Assembly (NCBI GenBank): GCA_036924285.1
Contig: JAYKYS010000023.1
Coordinates: forward strand, 1,054,001-1,118,000
DNA length: 64,000 bases
Reading direction: 5' to 3'
Source of the DNA: Asterella californica
Taxonomy: Eukaryota; Streptophyta; Marchantiopsida; Marchantiales; Aytoniaceae
Part shown: one piece after another, positions 43,143-55,139 of the stretch
Position numbering within the stretch: the stretch's first letter is position 1
Layout: each line of letters opens with the position of its first letter
The notes under the pieces: generated by a model
Told to the model about the DNA's origin: nothing
The model's input: only the letters and a program-made list of their open reading frames with translations
Databases searched by the model: none
Translations under genes and position numbers: made by a program

Positions 43143-44173
43143 ATGAATCAAAGTGCTGCTGTACAAAGGGTGGCTGTTGCTCAAGGTGCTCATGTTCAAG
43201 GGACTCCTGGTCAGGATGGAGTTGGTTCTCAAGGAGGACCTACGGTGGTTCCCACAGCAGCAGCAAAGCCTGCCATAGACACATCTCAGATTCTTCAGGC
43301 GTTGGCTGCCTTGATTCAACAACAGTCTGCAGTTGGAGGAGGTGAGCAAAAATCCACGAAGGCGTTACAAGCAGTTGTTGGTCGATGTGGACGATTTGAT
43401 GGGAGAGATGTTACTAGGTACCTGCGGGAGTATGTAGGTGAGATGGAGTTGGTCAAGGCACCTGAAGTGGAGGTAATTCTAAGCTTTGAATTGACTGTTG
43501 TTCCTGAACTGAGAGAGAAGGTTAGGGGTTTACAGAGAAGACATTTAGGTGGGTGGACTCTATTTGAACGGGCACTGAGAGAAGAGTTTCTAGAAGAGGA
43601 CTCTGAAAGAGTCACCAGAAGAACTCTAATGGATTGGATAGAGCGTCAGCCTAGACGTTCCATGGGATTGAATGAAGTGATCCGTGAATTTGAGAAGAGG
43701 TATTCTCAGCTTTCTGGTCTAGAGAAGTTGACGTTGGATGCTAGGAAGACAGAGTTGTTCTTAGGGGCTCTGGATGAGTTCACCGCAGATAGGCTTTGTT
43801 TCATGTTGGCTGATCGAGGGGCTGAAGGGGGAGTTACATCTGATTGGAGGAGAGTGGAAGAAGCAGTATCCATCCTTGCTAGGCAACGTCGTGGTAGGAT
43901 GGTGTTGCAGCTAGAGACCTTGCCAGAGCAAAGACTAGCTCCTCCAGTTCATATAGCTCCTCCTACAATACCTCAGGCACCCATAATGATTCCTCAAGCA
44001 CCCATAGTGGTTCCTCAAGTGGTTCCTCAAGTGCCTGCAGTGCCTATCCCAGCACAGAGAGGACTTAGACCGCAGCAGTGACCTGTGGAGAACCGAAATC
44101 AACATAACTCGATAGAAGAACTCACTCAACAGCTGAGAGATTTGAGGGTTGAGATGACAGACCTGAGGAGAGA
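43143..44173 (+). pseudogene. D gag, one nonsense codon, truncated
   Basis: ATG at 43143 (MNQSAAVQRVAVAQG). A Gln/Ala/Val-rich start leads into a gypsy gag core: GRCGRFDGRDVTRYLREYVG, then WTLFERALREEFLEEDSE, LNEVIREFEKRYSQLS and KTELFLGALDEF. A Pro-rich stretch of repeated IPQAPI/VPQ units follows. A TGA at 44079-44081 interrupts the frame, which then continues EELTQQLRDLRVEMTDLRRD to 44173. There the reversed family C LTR begins, before any zinc knuckle. Confidence 0.85.
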
Positions 44174-45289
44174 TTTCGCGCACCTACCGCCTTGTTGCGC
44201 CCGCGGAAGCTCTAACTCAGAAGGTCGTAAACTTTACACCGCTAACCTGCAAACACAAGCACAAGTTAGCGTCCATGCACCACTTACCTTAGTTCTGTTT
44301 GGTCCGGACCGGAGCCGGACCGTCTCCCTATTCATCAAGCTCAGCAATCCTAAGTCCCGACTTAGATCCGCCTAAGTCGGTCCCAAACATGAGCAAGTCA
44401 CAATATGACTTGGGGCGGACTTCCCATAAAGTCCAAGGTCCTAAACGATGCCTCCAGCACACCTAGCGGCCCAACCGCCCGTGATATCCGTCTGGGTCTA
44501 GGCTCCCGAACGGTGGTCTAACCCGCCGACTCGTTCCCTAGTCTTGCCCCAGTCCTTACATCGTTCCCAAGTCTAGACGTCCAAGTCTAGATCGGAACGT
44601 GCCTTGGAACTGACCTAGCCATCATCTCATGCCCCCAGAGTCCGTCCGCCGAACCTTGGGGTCGGGTGACTCGTCCTGGCCCACCCAGGCATCGAGCCCC
44701 CCTCATATATACTTCTGGGGATCGGCGGCTCCGCCCTCCTCTTTGGTCCCTGAAAATTATACCACAACCTGATTGTGGTTCGGCCATAACTTCCAGCTCG
44801 GAGGTCAGATCGAGGAGTGTTATATATCACTGGAAAGCTCTCGACGAGACCTTTCCAATGATACCTCACTCGTCTCGAGATCTTACGTGGAGCTCCGTCC
44901 ACGACCTAAAACGTCGCTGGAGCTCCAACACTTAGTCATTTTTCTAAAAACCTGTGGTCTAGACCCAGACTCGAACCCTGTGGTTCGTCTGCGTCTCGGA
45001 CCCACGTCTCAGACCTATGTCTGAGACTCATGTTTCAGCCCGTTCCCAAACTTGCCCCCTTAGGTCCGCGTTCGTCTAGGCCCTCTCGGGATAGACCCTC
45101 ATGTCTTAATCCAAGGTTCCAACCTTGGTTCAGAGAACCACTTAGGGTTCATCTGATCTCGACTTCCCGGCCAAGCCGTTAAGTCCTACTCGCAGCGTTC
45201 ACAACCTAGCGCAAGTCCGCTAGGGTTCTGTTGTTCGCGTCTGCGCCCGATCTTGAGAATGAGGGACGCAACACTCACCTCCACTTTGG
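44174..45289 (-). repeat. Reversed C element 3' LTR
   Basis: On its own strand it begins TGTTGCGTCCCTCATTC next to a purine tract (AAAGTGGAGGTGAG) and ends GGTGCGCGAAA. It is about 1.1 kb. The 3' terminus does not show the usual CA. Confidence 0.8.
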
Positions 45290-45999
45290 AGGTTGATGCC
45301 CTCATCAACAATGATCCTTTAAGTTAACACCAAGTTCAAAATGGGTAGCCAACCCCTTGGCGTCAGAATTGCGTTCTGGTAGCTAACCCGCAATTCCCTT
45401 CTTGGCTTGAGTCTTAAGTTGTCGCTAGAACACTTAGAAAATTCCAACTAGTCTTGGGAAAAGCCTTACCTTTTTGGCTTACCCTAAACAAAACTAGTTG
45501 GCAACTTCTAAACATTCTACTTAAGACTCTAACTTGCAAACTATAAGTATTCACACCTACTTACGAGGTCCTTCGAAACTCACTTTCCGGTCGCAACCTG
45601 ATTTGACTTAGACGCGAGACTAAGTTTACTTTGTGGAAAACCACAAAGCAAGATCACCCCAAGCCCCAAGACAAGTATGAAATGTCATACTTGCTTTGCC
45701 AACGCTACGGCAAACCTAAGTCTTGACATCAAGACTTAGTCTTGATTTAGATGCTTAGCCAAACCAGCTCGCTTCCTTTGAGTGTGCTTCGTTCCTCCTC
45801 TTGACAACATCCTAGGCATCTGATCAGAACTAGTCATAGCCATGCACTACCAATACACTTAGACAAATTTTCAAGAAACAAAATCTTTATTTCCAAACAC
45901 AAGTACGAAGTCCATCGGCCCAAATCGCCTCAAGTTGCTACTCGTATGGTTCGTCGTTCCTTCACTCCTCGTTGGAAGGAGATGTCCTCATCTTGCTAA

Positions 46000-46646
46000 C
46001 GCCTTTGTTGTCCTTGTCGCCGTTTAAAGAGGTCTAATACTTCACTCGCATGTGCGAGATCTTCCTCTGGCACCCAAGTTGCTTCCTTCAAATGGTAACC
46101 ACGCTATTTGACCAAGTACTCCATCCGGTTTGATTTACGCCGAGATCGCAAAATGGACTCCACCTCATATTCTGCTTCGTCTTGCATGACATCAGGTTGA
46201 GGTCTGAGTACTTGTTTGCGCTCCGGCCGCAAATCATCCTTGAAGTATTTCTTTAATAAAGAAACATGGAAAGTCGGATGCAACTGCCACTCGCGAGGAA
46301 GGTCTAATGTATAGACATCTTCATGCGGATTTTTGACAACGACAAAAGGTCCCGCGAACTTTGATGAAAACTTCGCCGATATTTCCTTCGGAAGTGTGAA
46401 GTTTTTCGTACTTAACCATACTTCTTCGCCCACTTGAAACTTCACTTGCCGCCGATGCTTGTTTACCTGCTTCGTGTATCGTTGCTGCGCCTTCTCGAGG
46501 TTCTTCTTGGCTTGCTCCTCGCGCCGCTGCATTGCCGCCACCAACTCTTCAGCTGATGTTTGGCGTGTTCTTGGTCGTGCCGATGTAGAACTCCCTGCAA
46601 GAGTCAAGTCAAGAGGCCCTTCTGGCTCACGTCCGTAAGCCAGCAA
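46000..46646 (-). pseudogene. C integrase C-terminus and chromodomain, broken
   Basis: On the minus strand 46646-46104 encodes the integrase tail: KFQVGEEVWLSTKNFTLP, AKFSSKFAGPFVV, then LHPTFHVSLLKKYF, a typical chromovirus integrase end. The chromodomain EYEVESILRSRRKSNRMEYL follows. A TAG at 46104-46106 replaces the Trp of the LVKW motif. After it the frame goes on as RGYHLKEATWVPEEDLAHAS to about 46000. The copy at 1-159 is broken at a different codon. 45290-45999 is non-coding 3' sequence with no recognised feature. Confidence 0.88.
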
Positions 46647-46736
46647 GAAAGGCGATTCACCGGTTGCCGAATGCTTCGTGGAATTGTAGCAATACTCCGC
46701 AAGACTGAGCCACTCCGTCCAATCCTGCTAAGTGTT

Positions 46737-46751
46737 GGAGCTCTGATACCA
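46737..46751 (-). promoter_or_regulatory. Primer-binding site of reversed C element
   Basis: The minus strand reads TGGTATCAGAGCTCC, complementary to the 3' end of plant initiator methionine tRNA. It lies two to three bases inside the 5' LTR. The forward C element has a weaker version, TGATATCAGAGCC, at 59053. Confidence 0.85.
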
Positions 46752-47211
46752 CTTTTCGCGCACCTACCGCCTTGTTGCGCCAGCGGAAGCTCTAACTCAG
46801 TAGGTCGCAAACTTTACACCGCTAACCTGCAAACACAAGCACAAGTTAGCGTCCATGCACCACTTACCTTAGTTCTGTTTGGTCCGGACCGGAGCCGGAC
46901 CGTCTCCCTATTCATCAAGCTCCCGATTGTGGTTCGGCCATAACTTCCAGCTCGGAAGTCAGATCGAGGAGTGTTATATATCACTGGAAAGCTCTCGACG
47001 AGACCTTTTCAATGATACCTCACTCGCCTCGAGATCTTACGTGGAGCTCCGTCCACGACCTAAAACGTCCCTGGAGCTCCAACACTTAGCTGTTTTTCCG
47101 AAACCTGTGGTCCAGACCCAGGGTCGAACCCTGTGGTTCGTCTGCGTCTCGGTCTCACGTCTCGGACCCACGTCTCAGACCTATGTATGAGACTCATGTT
47201 TTAGCCCGTTC
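46752..47211 (-). repeat. Reversed C element 5' LTR, partial
   Basis: Contains the 3' end of the C LTR with an internal deletion relative to 44174-45289 (a jump near 46922). It is cut at 47211 by A2. Confidence 0.8.
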
Positions 47212-48126
47212 TGTAACGACCTATGTTACACATAGGAAGTGTGTCTATTAGTAAGGTGTTTAGTTCTAACTAAGTGATGAGAATGTTTATTTGCTGCCAA
47301 AGTACTTTTAGGAGGTATCAAGTTAGTCATGACTAGCTAAAAGTTAGTTATGGTTAAACTTAGCTGTACTTTTGGCAGAATTCAGATATTTGTTAAAGAG
47401 TGAGCACTACTATCTTGTCATCTTGTCTAAAAGGTAGAAAGGAGGTGGAAAGTATCCCTTATCTCCTTTTTGACTTGATATTAGTGGTTGGATTAAAGTT
47501 GTGGACTTTGTGGGCATTAAAAACAAGAAGAGATTCCACATGTTTCCTTTTTAGTGGGTCCTAGTGTAGAGGAGGGGTAGAAATTCGAGATTCCTTGAGA
47601 ATATTCCAGAATCCTTCTAGAAGTTGTTGACTTTGAAGGAATAAGCCCATGTGAAAAGGTAAAAAGCCCATGTGATTAATGCTTTTACCTTAAGTAATAT
47701 CTTAGTAAAACCCGGTAAAAGTAGTTACGGCTGAGTTACCGTAGGGTACCAAAGTAAAAACCTAGAATGTATAAATAGAGGAGTAGAGAAGAGCTCCTCA
47801 TCCTTGTTTTCACATTGTCGTAATGACAACTTGAGTAATATAGAGAGTGTGGGATATGTTTAGCATGTGAGAACTTGAGAGACGTCGTTAGAATGGAGGA
47901 TTTTAGTGGATGAGTTTATGGAGATTGTTAGTTGATAATTTTGTGGGTGTATGAATGAGTGAACTTAGCATTTTCCCTTCAAGATTCATGGTGTGCTTCC
48001 ATCAAAGCCATCAGAGGTGACCCCTGAGTGAGAGACAGGCCCGACATGTTGCAGATTCGTGGATGACGATCGTGGAGGTTGAGAGATCGGGGGGTAGTTG
48101 ATCGTTAGGACCGCGGAGGGTTTACA
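47212..48126 (+). repeat. A2 5' LTR
   Basis: A 915-bp family A LTR with the TATA box at 47770-47778. It is inserted in the reversed C 5' LTR. The primer-site region follows at 48127. Confidence 0.95.
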
Positions 48127-49014
48127 TTTTTGGTTCCGTTGCCGGGACCTCACTTGAAGGGATCGTTGAACGATGTTTAGAGTTCAGTTCTATATTCGAC
48201 AAAAGGAGATTATGAGAGAGCACATGGAGAGAACGTTGGGAGGAGAGAGAGCTAACGCGATGTTAGCAACGTTAGAACCTTTCGTGTATCACGTAGTGAT
48301 ATATGACACGTTCGAAGTCATTCTTTACATCTTGTTCACTTAGAAAGGGTTTGAGGAGAGTTGAAAGAGGGTGCAACAAGAGTTGTAGAGAAAGGAGGAG
48401 AGAAAAGTTATTAGAGAAGAGAAATTTGTGAGTTTAGAAATTCTGTTCTCTGGAAAACGTTTACAGTCAGTGTCAGATTTTCTGTGAATTTTATTTTCCT
48501 GAGAAACTTTCCAGTGTTTTAGATTGGCTGATAACCTATCTAAGACAAAAGAAATCATAGGAAAAGGTGGTCTAGAGAGTGAGCAATGATTTTTCAAAGT
48601 TGAGGGGGTCTATTCATGAGAGTTGAGGAATTCTGTTCTCTGGAAAAAGTTTACAGTCAGTGTCAGATTTTCTGTGAATTTTATTTTCCTGAGAAACTTT
48701 CCAGTGTTTTAGAGTGGCTGATAAGCTATCCAGGACAAAAGAAATCATGAGAAGATGAGGTCTGAAGAGGGAGAAAGAATTTTTCAAAGTGGAGGGGGTT
48801 GACAACCATGAGGGAAATGAAAATATACAAATTTCAGTTCTCTGAAAATTTGTACAGTCATCACCATCTCTTCTGATTAGGGAAGTTATTGTTGAAACTT
48901 CATGATTTAGTAGCTTGGAGGTGGAGCTACTGGAGACCACAAAAATCTTGGAGAGATCTCTTACCAACTAAGAGATATACGTTTCGGCATACAAGGAGGT
49001 CTCGGAGATACTTC

Positions 49015-49332
49015 ATGGGGAATCCAGTTCGAATGACGAGGTGGAAGAAGAGACGTTTAGGAGTTCGAACAGAGACGGAGAAGCCCAAGTTAAGTATAGA
49101 TGAGTTACGAACACGCATCTATAGCACTTGGGGTGCCCTCTTTACCCTATACGAAGAAGCTTCCGCGACCATTGGCACAGATTTGAAGAAAGTCGAGTTT
49201 AAATCATCATTCAGTGTGGAGGTCACGAATGCTCCTGGTGAAGTAGAGTTGGATCCTTACAAGAGTGAGTTCAAGATGTCTGTTGTGATTAGTACAAACG
49301 ATGGTGAGGAGGATCATATCTTCGATAGTTAA
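49015..49332 (+). CDS. A2 small reading frame 1
   Basis: Counterpart of 31827-32144, 105 residues from MGNPVRMTRWKKRRLG. Open and same length. No domain recognised. Confidence 0.45.
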   Translation: MGNPVRMTRWKKRRLGVRTETEKPKLSIDELRTRIYSTWGALFTLYEEASATIGTDLKKVEFKSSFSVEVTNAPGEVELDPYKSEFKMSVVISTNDGEEDHIFDS

Positions 49333-49470
49333 TTTTAGATTAGATTTTATTTCGTGTATAGCATGTATAATACACGATTTCCAATATAAAGCTCGAAAGA
49401 GTTAAGAAAGTGATGTAGAATTATTTTCCTCTATGATATTTTGTCCACTTAATGGTTGAGAAGGTGCAAC

Positions 49471-49947
49471 ATGAGTGGAAATTCAAAAGATTGGAAAGTT
49501 AGACTTAGAAACCTTCCTCAAGGTTTAGATGTCATAGTAAGTGTAGGAGAAAGTTCGAGAGAGATTATCGTCGAGTTTGAAAACCCTAGTATTAAACCTC
49601 AAGTAGAATCTCCGAGGAGAAGAGTAGAAACCGACTTGTGGTGTTATTTCTGTAGAGGGTTGGGACACAAAGTAGTGAATTGTCCAACTAGAATCAGAAC
49701 CGAGAGAGCTAAAGGGAAGCGGGAGTTTACTGATTTAAGTCTTCGAGTGGGTCCATCGTCACCAGCGCCAATTCATCTTCTAGGCGAAGATCCTTGTCCA
49801 AGTTGTGGAGTGGGTGATCTATCAAGAGGACACAAGTGCGTCGATGTGGCCGCCCTACTTACGTCAGTAGTCGAGAAGTTGGACGAGACTCAAAGAGCTG
49901 AGACGGAGAAGTTGTCGACTTCAAAGGAGGACTCGGCTGAGTTGTGA
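49471..49947 (+). CDS. A2 reading frame 2: zinc-knuckle protein
   Basis: Counterpart of 32278-32754, same 158-residue length, with CYFCRGLGHKVVNC and CPSCGVGDLSRGHKC intact. Substitutions against A1 cluster in 49542-49593 and are mostly silent there, while the rest is nearly identical. It stays open although the downstream polyprotein has broken. Probably an RNA-binding accessory protein of the element. Confidence 0.65.
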   Translation: MSGNSKDWKVRLRNLPQGLDVIVSVGESSREIIVEFENPSIKPQVESPRRRVETDLWCYFCRGLGHKVVNCPTRIRTERAKGKREFTDLSLRVGPSSPAPIHLLGEDPCPSCGVGDLSRGHKCVDVAALLTSVVEKLDETQRAETEKLSTSKEDSAEL

Positions 49948-50160
49948 TGGAGATCGTCATTCGAATGGTGGAGAAGACGGTGATGCGACTCAGACTCATG
50001 ATTACCTTGGGAGAAGAGATGGCACAAGAGGTGTTGTTACAACCATTTCCTTTTATTTTACCTATGGTAGATTATTCACGAATGGAATTGGTGATGTTCG
50101 TACTCTTTTAGCGAGTAGTTATTGCACGACGATTAGAAGGGTGGAAAGAGTAGTTACAAG

Positions 50161-53100
50161 ATGGGAAAGTTACCCGTGTTTCATGGAAAGGACAATGAAG
50201 ATGTAGAACCGTTTGTTCGAGACTTCAAAAGAGGTTGCATCGGAAACAACGTGAGGAGGAAGGAAGAATGGGTGTTGTTACTGCCAGAGTTTTTAGAAGA
50301 TTTTGCTCTTACGTGGTATGAAGACCGAGTGAAGAGCAAGACACCTGGTGTAGTTGAGGACACATGGGAGACGTTGAGTAACGCTCTCATCGAAGAGTTT
50401 CTTCCAGAAGAGAGTTATGAGAAGCTCATGGTGGAGCTTACTCATTTGAGAGAACGGGACGACGAGAAAGTTCGGCAGTATGCCGAAAGGGTGGATAAGT
50501 TGGAGCAGCGGTTTCGGACGGTCCTACGGAAGAGTGGAGACAATGTGGAGCTAACGATGGCGGGGATTGGAGCAGTGCTGACCAAGAACTTGGTGGGAGG
50601 GCTGAGACCTTCAATTCGAACCCAAGTGAGGTACGAGAAGCCAACAACCAAAGCGGAGGCCATCAAGATTGCGATAAATATGGAAGAGAGTTTGGATGAA
50701 GGAGATATCATCCAACCTCATCATGCTGCTCTGGTGTCGACTTCGACTCCTGGTGTAGTCACAATGATCGCACCTGCACCATCACAATTGGTGATTGCTT
50801 CAACGTCAGCTCTTATTCCAACGGTGGTGCCAAGACCATTTGTCCCAACAACGATGTCTACTGCCACCTCGGATTTTCATGCCGAGCTGAAGAGCATCAC
50901 CGATACTCTTGCGGATCTCAAGATAAACGTGGTGCAGTTACGAGAATGGAGGAACAAAGGTGGAGGAGGAGGTCAAAGAGATTATGACAACAATCCCAAC
51001 CGAGGAAATCAAGGTAACTTTGGAGGCAACCAAGGTAACTTTGGAGGAATCACTTGTTGGACGTGTGGAGGTTCTCATTTCCAGCGAAATTGTCCTAACA
51101 ATGGACCAAGAGGTGCCGAAGCTGTCAAAATGAATGTGGGTGGAGGAAATCCATCACAAGGACGAGACAAGGGGGTGGCTACTATCGATGTCGTGCGAGA
51201 TCCCATCTACGAGAAAGGAGAGAGTTCAAACTCTTCTCATGCACCGGTGGAGCTTTTAGCTCAAGAAAGGAAAAGAACTCGATTTTCTGATGAACCGGTT
51301 TTCATGGAGGAGTCAGCAAGTAGAAGTACTCGTTCGAGTAATGTTTCGAGTACACCAAGGGAGCCAAGAAGGAAGCTGGGGATGGCGGATTTCACCATTT
51401 CATCTTCCCAAGCGGGATATGATGTGGTTGAAGATGTGGGTGCTCAAAAAGCCAACATCACTGTTGGACAACTGATCGCACTTAATCCCAGCTTACGAAG
51501 GGAACTCAGAGGAGGACTGAGTTCTAAGAGAAGCAAGAAGAAGAAACCCAAGAGCAAGACATCAAAGTCAGTGGGAGTGGGTGTGGTGGATGTGCATGCT
51601 TCAGAGGTATGCACTAGGGCTTCAAATATTGAAGTCCGATTGAATGGTCACTACGTCTCTGACGTATTGGTGGATGGAGGGTCGGCGGTAAACGCCATAT
51701 CGGAGAGGTTGATGAAGAAGTTGGGGATGGAACCAACTCGTCCGGCTAGCATTGTCATGGGGATGGCTAACAAGCAACGGGTAAGACCTCTGGGTGTGTT
51801 AGAGAAGGTGGTCGTGTTTGTGATGGGAGTTCAAACATTGATGTCCTTTCAAGTGTTAAAGGACTCTAGTTATGATTTGCTCCTAGGTAGGCCTTGGTTG
51901 AGAGCTGTGCGCACCACAGATAGGTGGCACAAGAGATACTTACGGATTGGGTCTAGAGATCATAGAGTGATAGTTCATCTCTCGGGTGTTGGAGTTGTGA
52001 CTTCTGACTCTGATAGACCCACTAGTGACTACTGGGAATCTGATACGGAAGATGATCAGAGTGTCTTAGAAGTAGATACCGGAGATTCTTACGATCAAGA
52101 ATCCTCGTCTGAGGATGAAGGATTTGGTCGAGATGAATCATTACATCAGCTTAGTGTTATTGACTTGTTGCCTCGACCAGCAGTGGAGAAAGATCCTGAC
52201 AAAGAAGAATTGAGTGAGGCAGAGATTGTGAGAAGACTCTCTACCCTGAAGTTTGGTATCAATGTCACTCAAGAGGAGAAAAGTAGATTCCTAGATATAT
52301 TTCGAAAATATATCCATGTGTTTGCTTTCAGCTACAAGGATTTGAAGGAGGTGACTCTCGAGACTCATCGAATCGAATTGGAGGAGAACGCAAGACCAGT
52401 TCGACAGAAGCAGAGAAGAGTCAATCCTACAACAGCAATGATGGTCAAGGAGGAGATAGACAAGTTGAGGGAGGCGAGTTTCATCTATGAGGTGGAGAAC
52501 TCAGAATGGGTTTCACCCATTGTGATTGTCAAGAAAAAGAATGGTAAGCTACGAGTGTGCATAGACTATAAGAAGCTGAATGCAGTTACCAAGAAGGATT
52601 ATTATCCTCTACCATTTATAGATGAGATTTTGGAGGAAGTTGCTGGTCATGAGTGGTACAGCTTTGGTGATGGTTATAGTGGATACAACCAGATCAAGAT
52701 AGCACAGGAGTACCAGCAGTTGACTACTTTCACTACTCCTTGGGGGAACATTTGCATTTCGAGTGATGCCATTCGGACTGTGTAATGCTCCGGCCACGTT
52801 TCAGAGGTTCATGAACAAGGTGTTCGAACCATTCATAGGGAAGTTTGTTCGTGATTTCATTGATGATTTCTGTGTGTACAGAAGAAAGGAGGACCACTTT
52901 GATCATGTGATCAAAGTTTTGCAGCGGTTGGAGCAAGCCAACGCTTCTCTAAATCCAGAGAAGTGCATCTTTGGCTGCGAAGAAGGTCTGCTGTTAGGGC
53001 ACATCATTTCCAAGAATGGGATTGCGGTAGATCCTGAGAAGGTGAAGAAGATTGTGGATCTTCCATTTCTGATCAACTTGACAAAGTTGAGGCAGTTTCT

Positions 53101-54624
53101 TGGCATGGTTGGATATTATCGTAGGTTTGTGTTTTCCTTCTCAAACAAAGCAATAGCTTTGACTATGTACATGAAGAAGGGAGTTGATTTTGACTTGATA
53201 GTGCATGATCAGAAGGCAAAGGAAGCATTTGAGGAGCTGAAAAAGGCATTAGTGACAGCTCCTATACTTGCTAAACCTGAGTGGAGTAAAGCATTTATTC
53301 TATATACGGATGCCTCCAATGTAGCTATCGGGTGTACATTAAGTCAGTTAGATGAAGATGGGCATGATCATCCTATAGCTTATGCTAGTAGGCAGATGGT
53401 GTCAACGGAGAAGAATTACTCCGTGACTGAACGAGAAGGATTAGCGGTGATCTTTGGATTGAAGAAATTCCGACATTACTTGCTAGGAGGGAAATTTTCC
53501 ATAGTCACAGATCACAAGGCTTTAAAGTATATCTTTAATAAGCCTAATGCCGAAGGTCGTATTGCCCGTTGGAAGATCCTTCTAACAGAATACGATTACG
53601 TGATCGAAGATAGACCAGGGAAAAAACATGCGAATGCTGATCTTTTGTCGAGGGCTTATGATGATGAGGTAGAAGAACCGTTTGATGATTCATTTCCAGA
53701 CGAGCATCTGATGACCATCACAAGCATCGAGGAGATACCGGACGAGTACAAGGAAATCTGGAGTTTCCTTGCAGATGGCTCTTTTCTAGAAGGTATGCAT
53801 ACCCGAGAACGTAACGCGTTGATCAAGAGATGCAAACCTTACACCATGGTGGAGGGAATTCTATTTCATCAAGGAGCAGATGGGTTACTAAGGAGAGCAG
53901 TTGGTCAGAAGGAGACGTTCAAGTTGATGCACGAGTTTCACGATGGCACTGTTTGCGGAGGTCACTTTGCTGGTAAGATAACAACTTTCAAGATTTTGGA
54001 TGCGGGTTATCATTGGAGAGGGATTTTCAAGGAGTGTTTAGACTATTGCAAAACTTGCGACGTATGTCAAGCATTTGCTCTGAAGTCTACTAGAACACCT
54101 CCGTTAAGATCAATTCCAATATTAGGACCATTTGAGAAGTGGGGTATTGACTTTGTAGGTCCTCTTAATAAGACACCTCGAGGCAATAGATACATTGTAG
54201 TCGCCACTGACTATTGTACCAAGTGGGTAGAGGCTAGACCTTTGAAGGAGACTAATGAAACAGAAGTCGGTAGATTCCTATGGGAGAGGATCATCACCAG
54301 ATTTGGATGTCCGTTAGAGTTGGTCTCAGATAGAGGAGGAGAGTTTGTAGGGAGCATGACTACTACTATGCTACAACACTTTTCTATCAAGCCACGAGTA
54401 ACGACCTCATACAAACCAAATGCTAATGGTCTTGCGGAGAAGACCAATCTTACACTTTGTATGATGCTCGCCAAAGATGCTGGTGTTGAGACTGCGAAAC
54501 ATACTTGGGATAAGAGGCTACATGCCATCTTATGGGAGTACCGAACGACAACAAAGACTTCTACTGGGTACTCCCCATTTCGACTGATTTATGGAGTGGA
54601 GTCCAAGTTGCCGATCCAATTCGA
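50161..54624 (+). pseudogene. A2 gag-pol, frameshifted and truncated
   Basis: Starts MGKLPVFHGKDNEDVEPFV and reads without stops through gag, knuckle (CWTCGGSHFQRNC), protease (VLVDGGSAVN) and into reverse transcriptase. One extra G in the G-run at 52741-52745 shifts the frame and ends the first open stretch at 52785. The remaining RT (FIDD), RNase H and integrase (WGIDFVGPL, LVSDRGGEF, NGLAEKTN) continue in a second frame from about 52763. A1 has the NQGNFGG unit three times, A2 twice. Residue changes include FGDGYSG for FDDGYSG near the first catalytic Asp. Coding ends at the 54624 junction. Confidence 0.92.
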
Positions 54625-55139
54625 AGTTGTGGAGAGCGGTGACAGCAATGAAGACAGATCGTGAGTTTCTGATTGGTGCTCATGTAGGCCTAGAAACGGA
54701 TTGTCTATCACTACTAGGCATGATATCCAACTGTACCACGCCAGACATAGCAATGTTACGTTGGATTGCTTATATTAGAAGCTTGAATCCAGAGTTGAAG
54801 CATATAAAAGAAAAGGAGAATATGGTCGCAGATATGTTGTCAAGGGCTCGATTTGTGGATGAGGATGTCATGATTTCAGAAGCTGAGGAAGAAGAGAGAA
54901 GGGATGCTCAGTGTCAGGTTAATCGACGTGCTACAAACTTGGAGCCGTTGATGTTTAGAGAGGAGCTTTACACAGGCAGACTTCGTGACATAAGGTATTA
55001 TCTGAGCTTGTTGGAGAGGCAGCAGAGGTGGAGCAAAGTAGAGTTCAGAGAGATAAGGAAACAAGCTTACAACTACCTTCTACGTGATGGGTACTTTGGA
55101 GACGGCCGCAGAGGAGAGATGGAATGTTCATACGAGTAG
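54625..55139 (+). pseudogene. D pol fragment: RNase H C-terminal region
   Basis: Begins in the RNase H region of element D: LLGMISNCTTPDIAMLRWIA, LNPELKHIKEKENMVADMLS, then an acidic linker and YNYLLRDGYFGDG leading to integrase. The frame shifts near 55118. The first residues are fused to family A integrase by the deletion junction. Confidence 0.8.

Larger units (their letters stand above)
44174..47211 (-). mobile_element. Reversed family C chromovirus inserted in D gag
   Basis: On the minus strand the order is: partial 5' LTR (47211-46752), primer site (46751-46737), a large internal deletion, integrase C-terminus with chromodomain (46646-46000), a non-coding stretch, polypurine tract, and 3' LTR (45289-44174). 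Almost all of gag and pol is missing. The 5' LTR is cut at 47211 by the family A LTR of A2. Confidence 0.85.
47212..54624 (+). mobile_element. Element A2: family A element lacking its 3' end
   Basis: Has the 5' LTR (47212-48126), leader repeats, both small frames and most of gag-pol, colinear with A1. At 54624, after CCGATCCAATTCGAA, the sequence leaves family A and enters the RNase H region of element D. The integrase C-terminus, polypurine tract and 3' LTR are therefore deleted. Confidence 0.92.
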
